A stretch of 64,000 bases of DNA from Flavivirga amylovorans. Lineage in GTDB: Bacteria; Bacteroidota; Bacteroidia; Flavobacteriales; Flavobacteriaceae. The notes beneath the pieces were generated by a model, which saw only the letters and a program-made list of their open reading frames with translations, searched no databases and had not been told where the DNA came from. Shown here in pieces: positions 8,899 to 16,576 of this stretch; within the stretch, counting starts at the first letter, position 1, and each line of letters opens with the position of its first letter. The position numbers were made by a program, and so were the translations under genes. The DNA is taken from the NCBI RefSeq assembly GCF_030540875.1, contig NZ_JAUOEM010000008.1, positions 62,001-126,000 on the forward strand. The letters run 5' to 3'.

Positions 8899-8958
8899 TG
8901 ATTGAGCCTACAGGTCAAGACTGCATCGTCACTCCTTTATAAATTTGCTTCAAAAAAT

Positions 8959-9969
8959 ATGAAACATTTAAAATTAATGCGTGCTATCGTTTTTCGTAAC
9001 TATGGCGATCCTCAAGAAGTAATGGAACTTGTCGATGATAGAAAAATACCTAAGCCTAATAAGAATGAAGTTTTAGTGAAAATTGAATGTGCCTCCATTA
9101 ATGCTGCAGATAGGTATATTGTCAGGGCTAATTATTTTATTATTCGAATGGTTTTTGGACTTTTCAGACCTTCTAAGAAAAAAAGGATCTTAGGAATGGA
9201 CATTGCTGGAACGATTCAACTCATTGGTAAAAATGTTAAGGGTTATCAAGTAGGTGATGCGGTCGTAGCTGATATTCGCAAATCTTTTGGAGGAGGCTAT
9301 GCAGAGTATGCAATCGTAAATGCACAACACTTAGTTAAAAAGCCAGAAGCAGTTTCTTTTGAAAAAGCCGCAACAGTACCAATATCTGGTCAAGCTGCAA
9401 TGATGGGAATGATCCTTTGTTCAATTAATCCTGGAGATAAAGTGTTGATCAATGGAGCTTCGGGTGGAGTAGGGTCTTTTGGTGTTCAGATAGCAAAAGC
9501 TCAAGGTGCCTATGTAACGGCTATTTGTTCAACCAAAAAGGTAGAAGCTGTAAAGAGTTGGAGAGCAGATGAGGTTGTTGATTACAGAGAAAAGGACTCA
9601 ATCAAAGCATTAATAGGTAATGAGTTTGATGCTGTTTTTGATACTGCATCTTTCGAATGTCCAAGCCGATACAAACAGATTTTAAAAAAAGATGGTAAAT
9701 ATGTATTAGTCGGTGGTGATTTTTACAATATGCTTAAAGTAAAATTTCTTGGCCGATTTGGTCGTGGAAGTCAGAAATTCATGGCTTTAACTCAAAAGGT
9801 TGAGGTTACAACAAATATAAAAACAGTACTTGAAATGATTGCTGATAAAAAGATAAAGCCCGCTATACAAAAAGTTATTTCATTAAAAGACGTACCAGAT
9901 GCTCTTCATAGTCTTGAGCAGCGTACCGTGGTTGGTAAAATAGTTGTAAATTTAAATAAGGAAGTCTAA
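8959..9969 (+). CDS. zinc-independent MDR alcohol dehydrogenase / quinone oxidoreductase-like
   Basis: This cytoplasmic NAD(P)H-dependent medium-chain reductase belongs to the quinone oxidoreductase branch. It shows the N-terminal start MRAIVFRNYGDPQEV, the GMDIAGTI element, the PISGQAAMMGM segment and the Rossmann motif INGASGGVGSFGVQIAKAQG. The catalytic-zinc Cys/His pattern of true alcohol dehydrogenases is absent. The frame is open from a TTG at 8902, but the family usually begins at the MRAIV strand, so ATG at 8959 or 8977 is more credible; I chose 8959. The gene starts about 60 bases after the AraC regulator and is probably cotranscribed with it. The natural substrate is unknown. Confidence 0.88.
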   Translation: MKHLKLMRAIVFRNYGDPQEVMELVDDRKIPKPNKNEVLVKIECASINAADRYIVRANYFIIRMVFGLFRPSKKKRILGMDIAGTIQLIGKNVKGYQVGDAVVADIRKSFGGGYAEYAIVNAQHLVKKPEAVSFEKAATVPISGQAAMMGMILCSINPGDKVLINGASGGVGSFGVQIAKAQGAYVTAICSTKKVEAVKSWRADEVVDYREKDSIKALIGNEFDAVFDTASFECPSRYKQILKKDGKYVLVGGDFYNMLKVKFLGRFGRGSQKFMALTQKVEVTTNIKTVLEMIADKKIKPAIQKVISLKDVPDALHSLEQRTVVGKIVVNLNKEV

Positions 9970-9990
9970 ACCTATCCATAAGAAAAAAAA

Positions 9991-10059
9991 GGCTAACACT
10001 GTATATGAAATCATAGCCGCCTATCGGCAGGCTACGCTTCATATATTAACCGTTAAACG
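9991..10059 (+). repeat. large imperfect palindrome resembling an integron attC site
   Basis: The outer arms are GGCTAAC (9991-9997) and GTTAAAC (10052-10058). The latter matches the attC right-end consensus GTTRRRY; the former fits RYYYAAC with one mismatch. Inner pairs are ATATGAA/TTCATAT and TAGCC/GGCTA around a short loop. It closes the AraC-MDR pair. There is no integrase gene in view, so the resemblance may be structural only; it could also be an unclassified dispersed palindrome or a terminator without a T run. Confidence 0.4.
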
Positions 10060-10090
10060 AACATAATAACGAGAAGCAAGTATAGTATAC

Positions 10091-10699
10091 CTAATACTTA
10101 CTAAAAGCCTTCACCCCTGCCTCTATTCGAGTTTTTAAATAATTTTTTCTGGGTACTAAAGGACAAGAATATTTATCATTATAAGCACAATATGGGTTAT
10201 ACGCTGTATTAAAATCTATGATAAAAGTGTCTCCTTCTGGAATTCTGGCATCAAGATAACGACCTCCTCCGTAACTTTCAATACCATTAGTTTCATCTAA
10301 AAAAGGTAGAAATAAATAATCTTCAAAACCTTCTTTTTTTATCAAACCCTGATTTTGGTAAATGTTTAATGTAAAATTTTCTCCTTTTAAGTTAAACATT
10401 AACTCACCGTATTTCACATATTCAGGAAGTCTGGTAGTCGTGGTTTTCATTTTAAAAGGTCTTTCATTTGGGGTTCTTTTAAACTGGGCTTTTACAATAT
10501 AAGTAGAATCAAATTTAAAGAAATCCAAACCTCTAAAATGCTTTCTATCTTTATCTTTTAATGGTGATGTTGTAGCATCTTTATATTCTGCATTTATTTT
10601 TTTTTGAAACTCAGTTTCTCCTAAAAGCGTTTTTTTATCTTGAGCACAGCTGAATATAGTCGTTAAAAATAATACGGTTAAAAGGTAATTTTTTATCAT
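10091..10699 (-). CDS. DUF1684 family lipoprotein
   Basis: This 202-residue protein starts MIKNYLLTVLFLTTIFSCAQ, a lipoprotein signal peptide with Cys18. The C-terminal half carries the characteristic DUF1684 block: GGRYLDARIPEG, then DFNTAYNPYCAYNDKYSCPL and NYLKTRIEAGVKAF. The two conserved Cys in NPYCAY and YSCPL are present. The family is widespread in aerobic bacteria, but its biochemical role is not established. It lies 43 bases downstream of the P450 start region on the opposite end of its own unit; promoter signals between 10700 and 10742 are not evident, so it could be cotranscribed after the P450 gene. Membrane location is inferred from the lipobox. Confidence 0.9.
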   Translation of the reverse strand: MIKNYLLTVLFLTTIFSCAQDKKTLLGETEFQKKINAEYKDATTSPLKDKDRKHFRGLDFFKFDSTYIVKAQFKRTPNERPFKMKTTTTRLPEYVKYGELMFNLKGENFTLNIYQNQGLIKKEGFEDYLFLPFLDETNGIESYGGGRYLDARIPEGDTFIIDFNTAYNPYCAYNDKYSCPLVPRKNYLKTRIEAGVKAFSKY

Positions 10700-10742
10700 G
10701 CTTTTCTATTTATAGATGACTGTAATATGTTTTGGTTTAGTT

Positions 10743-12149
10743 TTATTTTACTGGTACAAAAGTAATTTTTAAATTTTCTGGATACATGGTAAATTCAAAT
10801 TGCTCTCTAATAGTTTCTGGCTCAACTTCTAGTTTAAAATCGAAATGCTTACATAATGTTGAAATTAATACAATCATTTCTGTTTTTGCCAAATGCATGC
10901 CTGGGCAGTATCTCGCGCCTCCTCCAAAAGCTCTCATAACACTAGGGACATGATTTTTATGCATTGGACATTCACTTTCAATCCACCTTTCCGGGATAAA
11001 ACTATTAGGGTTAGAGAAATAATCATTATGCGTTTGTGCTACTTTATTCTGCAAAATAATACTAGTGCCTTTAGGTATGGATACATTTTCTACAATAACA
11101 TCTTCATTGGCCTCTAAATACAATTGGGGTGTTGTTGGTTTTAATCGCATCGCTTCCTGTGCTACTGCATTTGCATATTTTAAATCGTCTACATTTTCAT
11201 AAATATGTGGTACATCCTCAGAATAAACAAGTATAGCTTCTTCTCTAACCTTAACTACAACCTCAGGATGTTGCGCTAAATAAAACATGCCCCAAGACAG
11301 TGTATTAGATGTTGTATCTTCTCCTGCCAATAACATGGTAAACACATTTCCGTAGATCTCTTCATCAGTAAAATTTGCATCTTTATTTTCTACTAATAAG
11401 GCTTCTAAAAAATTTGAAGGCTGCTCTTTTAGTGCCGGATTTTCTGTTATGCGTTTTTTAGCATCATTAATAAATTCATAAATTACTTTTTCAATAGATT
11501 TTAAAGAATCAATAAGTATTTTATCTTTTTTTCTTTTGAAATACCGCCATATAGGAATTGGAGCCGTAACACGCGTATTGATCATTGGAAAAATAACTTC
11601 TAAATGCTTCTGAAAACGATTCGATTTATTATTTATAGTGTCCAACTTATGTCCAAAAGCAATCTCCGTAGTAATATCGATTGTAAATGCCATAAATTCT
11701 TTTTGTACATCTACTATAGTTCCTTGTTTAGAATAGTTTTTAAACTTTTTAAGAACCTCGTTTGTTTTATCCAGAATTACAGGATAATATGCTTTTACAT
11801 TTTTTACACTTAAAGCTTCTGCTGTTGGTTTTCTATGTCGTTTCCAAGCGTCTCCTTCTGCATTAAAAACACCATCGACCCCCATCTCTTTTAAAATCTC
11901 ATCAATTTTAGAAAAACGTTTAAAACCTTCAGGCCTTAATCTTAGCATTTTATTATTAAAATCTGGATTTGCTGATACCACAAATTCCTTTCCTACAAAA
12001 TGTATTTTAAATAGTTCTCCACACTCTTCAACCCAACGTTCTAACACTTGATGTTTATTATAAGTATTAAACTGAGGCAAATGTCCTAATACAAGAGTTC
12101 CTTTTGGAGATTTTAAATCATTAATTTCAATCAACTCATTATCAAACAT
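10743..12149 (-). CDS. cytochrome P450
   Basis: This 468-residue haem-thiolate monooxygenase has all key motifs: the I-helix oxygen-activation motif AGEDTTS, the K-helix EAMR (ExxR), and the haem loop FGGGARYCPGMHLAK with the proximal ligand Cys415. There is no signal peptide or N-terminal anchor, so it is soluble. It resembles the fatty-acid/terpene hydroxylase-like P450s of CYP102/CYP4-like length rather than the shorter 400-residue bacterial class. No ferredoxin or reductase gene is adjacent, so redox partners must be encoded elsewhere. The substrate cannot be told from sequence. The start ATG at 12149 follows a long AT-rich stretch; DUF1684 lies downstream. Confidence 0.94.
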   Translation of the reverse strand: MFDNELIEINDLKSPKGTLVLGHLPQFNTYNKHQVLERWVEECGELFKIHFVGKEFVVSANPDFNNKMLRLRPEGFKRFSKIDEILKEMGVDGVFNAEGDAWKRHRKPTAEALSVKNVKAYYPVILDKTNEVLKKFKNYSKQGTIVDVQKEFMAFTIDITTEIAFGHKLDTINNKSNRFQKHLEVIFPMINTRVTAPIPIWRYFKRKKDKILIDSLKSIEKVIYEFINDAKKRITENPALKEQPSNFLEALLVENKDANFTDEEIYGNVFTMLLAGEDTTSNTLSWGMFYLAQHPEVVVKVREEAILVYSEDVPHIYENVDDLKYANAVAQEAMRLKPTTPQLYLEANEDVIVENVSIPKGTSIILQNKVAQTHNDYFSNPNSFIPERWIESECPMHKNHVPSVMRAFGGGARYCPGMHLAKTEMIVLISTLCKHFDFKLEVEPETIREQFEFTMYPENLKITFVPVK

Positions 12150-12252
12150 ATAAACTGTTTTATTTTAATTCTAAAAAGGCTAAGAGTACTATGCTTTTTC
12201 GATATTTAAAAAATATTCTCATTTCAAAAATACAACTTAAGAATATTTTATA

Positions 12253-12260
12253 TAGTTTTG
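12253..12260 (+). promoter_or_regulatory. TAnnTTTG element before a possible small RNA
   Basis: TAGTTTTG matches the Bacteroidota -7 consensus. It would start a transcript near 12267 that meets a strong hairpin at 12388-12416. Confidence 0.35.
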
Positions 12261-12266
12261 TAACTT

Positions 12267-12416
12267 CAAAATAATTAGAAATGCGTTGTATTGTCACAAT
12301 TTATAGAAAGCAATGGACCTCTTTAAAGAGAGAAGGTTGGGCTTGTCATATATTGTGGTGATATAAATATAATATATTACAATATGTAAAAGTCCGACTG
12401 AGAAGTCGGACTTTTT
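12267..12416 (+). ncRNA. candidate small RNA or attenuated leader upstream of the MFS gene
   Basis: About 150 nt lie between the TAnnTTTG element at 12253 and a perfect intrinsic terminator, with no credible ORF inside. The segment contains CCTCTTTAAAGAGAG, which can form a small hairpin. It is either an independent small RNA or a leader controlling the MFS gene at 12553 by attenuation. The evidence is the orphan terminator only; it does not match an RNA family I recognise. Confidence 0.3.
12388..12416 (+). terminator. orphan intrinsic terminator
   Basis: AAGTCCGACT and AGTCGGACTT form a perfect stem around a GAGA loop, followed by a run of T. The nearest preceding plus-strand feature is the candidate small RNA, not a protein gene. 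It lies 137 bases before the MFS start. Confidence 0.88.
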
Positions 12417-12552
12417 ATTTTTAGTGAAACTTGAAATTTGACTGTTGCGTAGCAACTGAATAAATTTAATTAGTTGAACTAATTCTGACAAAGCTCAGGA
12501 TCTAAATAAACAAAACTATATGTAAAAACAGAAACTTGAACACTTAGAACTA

Positions 12553-13803
12553 ATGAAAACTTTATTAAACAATTACTTAAACACATTCAAAGGCTTATCA
12601 ACAGAAGTATGGTGGCTTGCATTAATAACACTTATTAATAGAGCAGGTACCATGGTCATTCCGTTCTTATCATTATACTTAAGGGAGAGTCTTAATTTTA
12701 CTTTTAATGATATTGGATGGGTTATGAGTGCTTTTGGTTTAGGCTCTGTTATTGGTTCTTGGTTAGGAGGTAAATTAACCGATAAAATCGGCTATTATAA
12801 AGTCATGACATTTAGTTTGCTTGCAACTGGTATGCTGTTTATAGCATTGCAATTTCTAAACACTTTCGTATCATTCTGTTTAGGCATATTTTTGGTTATG
12901 CTTGTTGCAGATATGTTTCGTCCTGCCATGTTTGTTGCCTTAAGTGCTTATAGTAAGCCAGAAAATAAAATACGATCAGTTACTTTAATTCGTTTGGCTA
13001 TAAACCTTGGTTTTTCTGCTGGACCTGCTATTGGAGGTCTTATAATTACCTCGCTTAGTTATGGTGGTTTATTTTGGGTAGATGGTATTACATGTATGAT
13101 GGCTACTTTAGTTTTAATAAATGTTTTGAATCCTAAAAAAGCTAAAATTCTGGATGATGTAAAAACTAAAAACCCGAAATCTGCTTATGGTGATAAAGCA
13201 TTTTTAATATTTCTCGCTGCTATGGTTCTTTTTGGTATTGTATTCTTACAGTACTTCTCTACCATGCCATTATATTATAAAGATGTACATCATTTAAGTG
13301 AATTTGATATAGGCATTATTCTAGGGATGAATGGTTTTATCATTTTTGTATTTGAAATGCCTTTAATAAAATGGTTAGAAAACACCAATTTCACTAAATC
13401 TGGGCTCATGCTTTTTGGTGGTGTTCTAACGGGTTTAAGCTTTATTATCTTAAACTTTACAAATTGGGCTGGTGTTTTAATAATAGGTATGTTGTTAATG
13501 ACATTTGGGGAAATGATAGCGTTTCCTTTTTCAAATGCATTTACTATGGATAGAGCGAAAAAAGGTAATCAAGGAGAATATATGGCCTTGTACAGTATTG
13601 CTTTTTCGGTAGCTCATATATTTGGTCATAATGCAGGTATGCGAATGGTAGATGCGCTTGGTTTTGATAATACCTGGTATATTATTACATTACTTGCTGC
13701 ACTTTGTGTTTTCTTGTTATTTATACTAAGACACTATTTAAATGCAACAAAAAAACGTAAAGAAAAAATAAAAGAAGAAGAAAAAGAAATTTTATGGATT
13801 TAA
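12553..13803 (+). CDS. MFS transporter
   Basis: This 416-residue inner-membrane protein has about twelve hydrophobic helices. The major facilitator loop 2-3 signature appears as GSWLGGKLTDKIGYYKVM near residues 66-83, matching the Gx3DRxGRR-type pattern. The overall look is of the MdtH-like drug/proton antiporter branch, but the substrate is unknown. The C-terminus is a basic/acidic tail, KKRKEKIKEEEKEILWI. The last 10 bases overlap the start of the VOC gene at 13794, indicating translational coupling. The organisation MFS-VOC suggests a detoxification or export unit; this is inference from families often involved in resistance. Confidence 0.92.
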   Translation: MKTLLNNYLNTFKGLSTEVWWLALITLINRAGTMVIPFLSLYLRESLNFTFNDIGWVMSAFGLGSVIGSWLGGKLTDKIGYYKVMTFSLLATGMLFIALQFLNTFVSFCLGIFLVMLVADMFRPAMFVALSAYSKPENKIRSVTLIRLAINLGFSAGPAIGGLIITSLSYGGLFWVDGITCMMATLVLINVLNPKKAKILDDVKTKNPKSAYGDKAFLIFLAAMVLFGIVFLQYFSTMPLYYKDVHHLSEFDIGIILGMNGFIIFVFEMPLIKWLENTNFTKSGLMLFGGVLTGLSFIILNFTNWAGVLIIGMLLMTFGEMIAFPFSNAFTMDRAKKGNQGEYMALYSIAFSVAHIFGHNAGMRMVDALGFDNTWYIITLLAALCVFLLFILRHYLNATKKRKEKIKEEEKEILWI

Positions 13804-14171
13804 ATCAAATTACCATACCGTCTTTAGATGTTGAAAAAGCAACCGCATTTTACAAAACCTTGGGATTGCATCTTATTGTAGATGCCATCCCAAGATATGT
13901 ACGATTTGAATGCCCTGATGGCAATAGTACATTTTCAATTCATAAGGTAGAGGCTTTACCAAAAGGTAACGGTATTACTATATATTTTGAAGATGATAAT
14001 CTTGATGATTTAGTTGTTAAACTACAAGATAAAGGTATCATTTTTACACAACTACCAGAAGACAAATCGTATTTATGGAGAGAAGCTCACTTGCAAGACC
14101 TTGATGGAAATAATATCATTATATTTCATGCTGGGAAAAACAGAAAAAATCCACCATGGCGTATCAATTAA
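13794..14171 (+). CDS. VOC family protein (glyoxalase/bleomycin-resistance fold)
   Basis: The 125-residue product has the paired beta-alpha-beta-beta-beta modules of the vicinal oxygen chelate fold: ITIPSLDVEKATAFYKTLGL at residues 6-25, FECPDGNSTFSIH in the middle, and AHLQDLDGNNIIIFHAGKN at the end. The metal-site positions are partly present (a Glu in the first half, the terminal DLDGN turn), so it may be an enzyme or a binding protein. It overlaps the MFS gene by 10 bases and is followed 14 bases later by the original start of the DJ-1/PfpI lipoprotein, forming one probable operon. Precise function is unknown. Confidence 0.88.
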   Translation: MDLNQITIPSLDVEKATAFYKTLGLHLIVDAIPRYVRFECPDGNSTFSIHKVEALPKGNGITIYFEDDNLDDLVVKLQDKGIIFTQLPEDKSYLWREAHLQDLDGNNIIIFHAGKNRKNPPWRIN

Positions 14172-14185
14172 TATTAAACAAGCGT

Positions 14186-14208
14186 ATGAAACATTTGTTT
14201 TATATAAT
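14186..14208 (+). pseudogene. separated 5' end of the DJ-1/PfpI lipoprotein gene
   Basis: ATG at 14186 encodes MKHLFYI before a 160-bp element interrupts the frame. Joining this to the sequence right of the element, with one copy of the 3-bp target site removed, gives MKHLFYIITMLLFISCNSS in frame, which is a complete lipoprotein signal peptide. In the present sequence this frame instead reads into the element and stops at 14350. Confidence 0.75.
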
Positions 14209-14368
14209 GAACTCATTTAGACTTTTTGGATTTAAGCGAAAATTAGAAGTTTTTGGCTATGTTGAAGGCTTTTTTGAGTTGCATAGCAGAGCTACGGAAG
14301 GAAAAAAAGACAAAAACAGAGCTGAAAACAGCAATTTTTTAGCAAATTGAAAAAGTCTAAATGAGTTC
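14209..14368 (+). mobile_element. MITE-like element, copy 1 (inside the DJ-1/PfpI gene)
   Basis: This is a 160-bp element with terminal inverted repeats GAACTCATTTAGACTTTTT (left) and its complement (right). It is flanked by AAT on the left and AAC on the right, a 3-bp target duplication with one change. Two further copies lie at 37181 and 63132. It carries no transposase. It has an open frame that reads through part of it from the left, but frames are not conserved between copies, so it is not coding. The right terminal repeat contains ATGAGTTC, which supplies a start codon to the interrupted gene. Confidence 0.9.
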
Positions 14369-15104
14369 AACAACCATGCTTCTTTTTATAAGCTGTAATT
14401 CTTCTAAAAAAAGGAAAGAAACTACCGATAATCAGATACTGAAGCAAGAACATAAAAAACAGTTTCCTAAACTTGAGCCTACTAGGTATAATGTTGCATT
14501 CCTGATTATGAATGGCACTTATAATACAGAACTAACAGCTCCTTTTGATATTTTTCAACACACAATATTTAGAGATAATATCAAAGCTATGAACGTATTT
14601 ACTGTTGCTAATACCGATGATGCCATCACTACTTTTGAAGGTATGCGAATACGTCCAGATTTTAATTACCTAAAAGATTCAATACCTCAAATCGATATTC
14701 TTGTTGTACCTAGTGCAGAACATCATTTGGACTCCGATTTAGAGGATATTACCATGATCAATTTTGTAAAACAGGTAGATAAAAATGCACAATTTATTAC
14801 CTCGCATTGTGATGGGGCGTTTGTTTTAGCTAAGGCAGGATTACTTGATAACGCCGTTTCTACAACATTTCCAAGCGATATTGACAAAATGAGAACCATG
14901 TTTCCTAAACTGGATATTAGAAAAGAGCTACTCTTTGTTCATGACGGAAAATATATTACTTCAGCTGGTGGCGCAAAAAGTTTTGAAGCTGCTTTATATT
15001 TATGTGAGCTTCTTTATGGGAAGAAGGTGGCACAAGCTTTAGCAGGTGGTTTGGTGATTGATTGGAACCTAGATAGTATACCTCATTTAATAATTAAGAA
15101 ATAA
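14361..15104 (+). CDS. DJ-1/PfpI family lipoprotein, signal peptide shortened by insertion
   Basis: The body is a DJ-1/PfpI domain: LIMNGTYNTELTAPFDIF at the first strand, FEGMRIRPDFN, DILVVPSAEHH, and the nucleophile elbow TSHCDGAFVLAKAGLLD with the conserved Cys. Members include amidases, deglycase-like and chaperone-like proteins and effector-binding domains of AraC regulators; the role here is unknown. The present frame begins inside the right terminal repeat of the 160-bp element (ATG at 14361) and reads MSSTTMLLFISCNSS. It has no basic n-region and only 11 residues before the lipobox Cys, so export may be impaired. The likely ancestral start is ATG at 14186. It is followed by a helical protein gene 3 bases later. 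Confidence 0.85.
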   Translation: MSSTTMLLFISCNSSKKRKETTDNQILKQEHKKQFPKLEPTRYNVAFLIMNGTYNTELTAPFDIFQHTIFRDNIKAMNVFTVANTDDAITTFEGMRIRPDFNYLKDSIPQIDILVVPSAEHHLDSDLEDITMINFVKQVDKNAQFITSHCDGAFVLAKAGLLDNAVSTTFPSDIDKMRTMFPKLDIRKELLFVHDGKYITSAGGAKSFEAALYLCELLYGKKVAQALAGGLVIDWNLDSIPHLIIKK

Positions 15105-15107
15105 ACC

Positions 15108-15611
15108 ATGAAACAGTGGCAAAAACTACCCGTATTTCAAAAGGCTATGGAAATACAAAAATTAGTAGATTATATTGTTAAATCGGTTGAAAAAACTGAT
15201 ATTGATTTTGAGCAAGAAATTCAAGTTGAAATGATAGAAAATAATCTTGATTATATGCGAAAAAATTCATTGATCATTCCAGCTAAAATTGCAGGAGCTT
15301 CAGGTAAGGATATGCTATATGATATTAAAATGGAAAATGCTGCCATAATTCGTAAAGCTGCACGAGATCTCATTACTGACGCTAGTGCTATAGAAATGCA
15401 CGGTTTTAAAGACACCGAATATTTAGACTTATTAAGAACTGAAATAGACGCATTTAGAATCTTATTTGCAGAGTGGGTAAAGACCTTCGACCAATGGAAT
15501 TATATTATAGATCGCTGGGGACTTTTTAATCCTCCAGGGATAAATTATGATGATAAAGATCCTGATGATGATATTCCATATAATCCAGATGATACATTTG
15601 GAAATCTGTAA
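15108..15611 (+). CDS. small helical protein, resembles S23/four-helix-bundle proteins
   Basis: The 167-residue protein starts MKQWQKLPVFQKAMEIQKLV, very like the LPVYQKAxEI opening of bacterial S23-type four-helix-bundle proteins. Predicted long helices span about 8-30, 38-62, 75-95 and 105-130. The C-terminal 35 residues form a distinctive Pro/Asp-rich tail (PDDDIPYNPDD) that would be extended. A related protein with the same opening lies just beyond the Lrp gene at 16181, suggesting a local duplication. No catalytic motif is visible, and the function is unknown. It is the last gene of the MFS-VOC-DJ-1 operon (3-base spacing) and ends 3 bases from the convergent Lrp gene. Confidence 0.75.
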   Translation: MKQWQKLPVFQKAMEIQKLVDYIVKSVEKTDIDFEQEIQVEMIENNLDYMRKNSLIIPAKIAGASGKDMLYDIKMENAAIIRKAARDLITDASAIEMHGFKDTEYLDLLRTEIDAFRILFAEWVKTFDQWNYIIDRWGLFNPPGINYDDKDPDDDIPYNPDDTFGNL

Positions 15612-15614
15612 TTT

Positions 15615-16058
15615 CTATTTCAACGATTTGATCTCTTTTTGTTTGACAACATCAGATAGCACTATTTGTGTTTTACTTTCACCATAAACGATAAGTTGAT
15701 CTATAAATGACTCCATGTGTTTTTGGTTTTTTAAAACCACTTCCATAACAATATTTTCATCCCCAGTAATTCGATAACAATTCACAACTTCATCATAGGT
15801 TTTCACCTTTTCTAAAAATGGTTTTAGCTTTCCCATAAAAGCACGTAATGTAATGATCGCTTTTAGTTGATAACCAACTTCCAATGGAGAAACAATTGTT
15901 TTATAACCTTCAATAATACCTAGATCTTCCATCTTTTTAATACGCTCTGAAACTGCCGGTGAACTAACGCCAACACGTCGTCCAATTTCAGCATTAGAAA
16001 GACGCGCATTCTCTTGTAAACACCTTAAAATCTTCCAATTAAGCTTATCAATATCCAT
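15615..16058 (-). CDS. Lrp/AsnC family transcriptional regulator
   Basis: This 147-residue regulator has an N-terminal winged helix (residues 1-60: LNWKILRCLQENARLSNAEI and VSSPAVSERIKKMEDLGIIEG), followed by the RAM ligand-binding domain (about 65-145) with ITLRAFMGKLKPF and VVNCYRITGDENIVMEV. Such proteins form octamers or dimers of DNA-wrapping discs and usually sense amino acids; the ligand here is unknown. It is convergent with the operon ending at 15611 and divergent from the helical protein at 16181, with 122 bp between that hold its promoter. No obvious palindromic operator stands out there. Confidence 0.94.
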   Translation of the reverse strand: MDIDKLNWKILRCLQENARLSNAEIGRRVGVSSPAVSERIKKMEDLGIIEGYKTIVSPLEVGYQLKAIITLRAFMGKLKPFLEKVKTYDEVVNCYRITGDENIVMEVVLKNQKHMESFIDQLIVYGESKTQIVLSDVVKQKEIKSLK

Positions 16059-16180
16059 TTAATGAAATTTAACTATAAATAATTAAAATTTAAAGCAAAT
16101 ATACATTTTTACTTTAAAACCTAAAGTTGAAAATGATATCTTGTGATTAATTTTGATAAAAATGCTAAGAGAAAAAGAAT

Positions 16181-16576
16181 ATGTCATCTAATACCCCACT
16201 AAACCTATCGGAATTACCGATTTACAAAAAAGCTGTAGAGATTTTCACACTTTCTCAAAATATCTCTAAGTATCTTAATCATGATCTATCTACATTGAAA
16301 AATGATGGTACTGAAGATTCTAATATTTATTTCTCAGGTGACATTGTGCAACAATCAGTATCATTAGCTCCAGAAATTTTAAATGCAGAATTAGAGCGTT
16401 ATTCAGAAAGAAAATATAAGCATATTGCTTCACTAAAACGTCTTACTAATATGCTTTATAAAAACTCATACCGTTTGGAACGCTCAAACAGTAACGGTAA
16501 AGACTTCTTACCAATTTTACGCAGCGAATTAAAAAAGTTTAAAAAACTACAGCGTACTTGGTTACTAACACTTTAA
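16181..16576 (+). CDS. small helical protein related to the one at 15108
   Basis: The 131-residue protein has NLSELPIYKKAVEIFTLSQN near its start, matching the LPVFQKAMEIQKL start of the 15108 protein. It then shows three further amphipathic helices and ends in a basic segment, LKKFKKLQRTWLLTL. It looks like an S23/four-helix-bundle protein without the acidic tail of its neighbour. No enzyme motif is seen, and the function is unknown. It is divergent from the Lrp gene, so the regulator could control it. Its stop overlaps by 4 bases the 3' end of the convergent lipocalin-like gene. Confidence 0.7.
   Translation: MSSNTPLNLSELPIYKKAVEIFTLSQNISKYLNHDLSTLKNDGTEDSNIYFSGDIVQQSVSLAPEILNAELERYSERKYKHIASLKRLTNMLYKNSYRLERSNSNGKDFLPILRSELKKFKKLQRTWLLTL

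Noticed and set aside
12294-12491. 65-codon minus-strand opening before the MFS gene
   Set aside because: It runs through the perfect terminator hairpin and has no supporting context.
14156-14350. 64-codon open frame across the first MITE-like copy
   Set aside because: It is the old start region of the DJ-1 gene reading into the element; the frame is shifted in the other copies.
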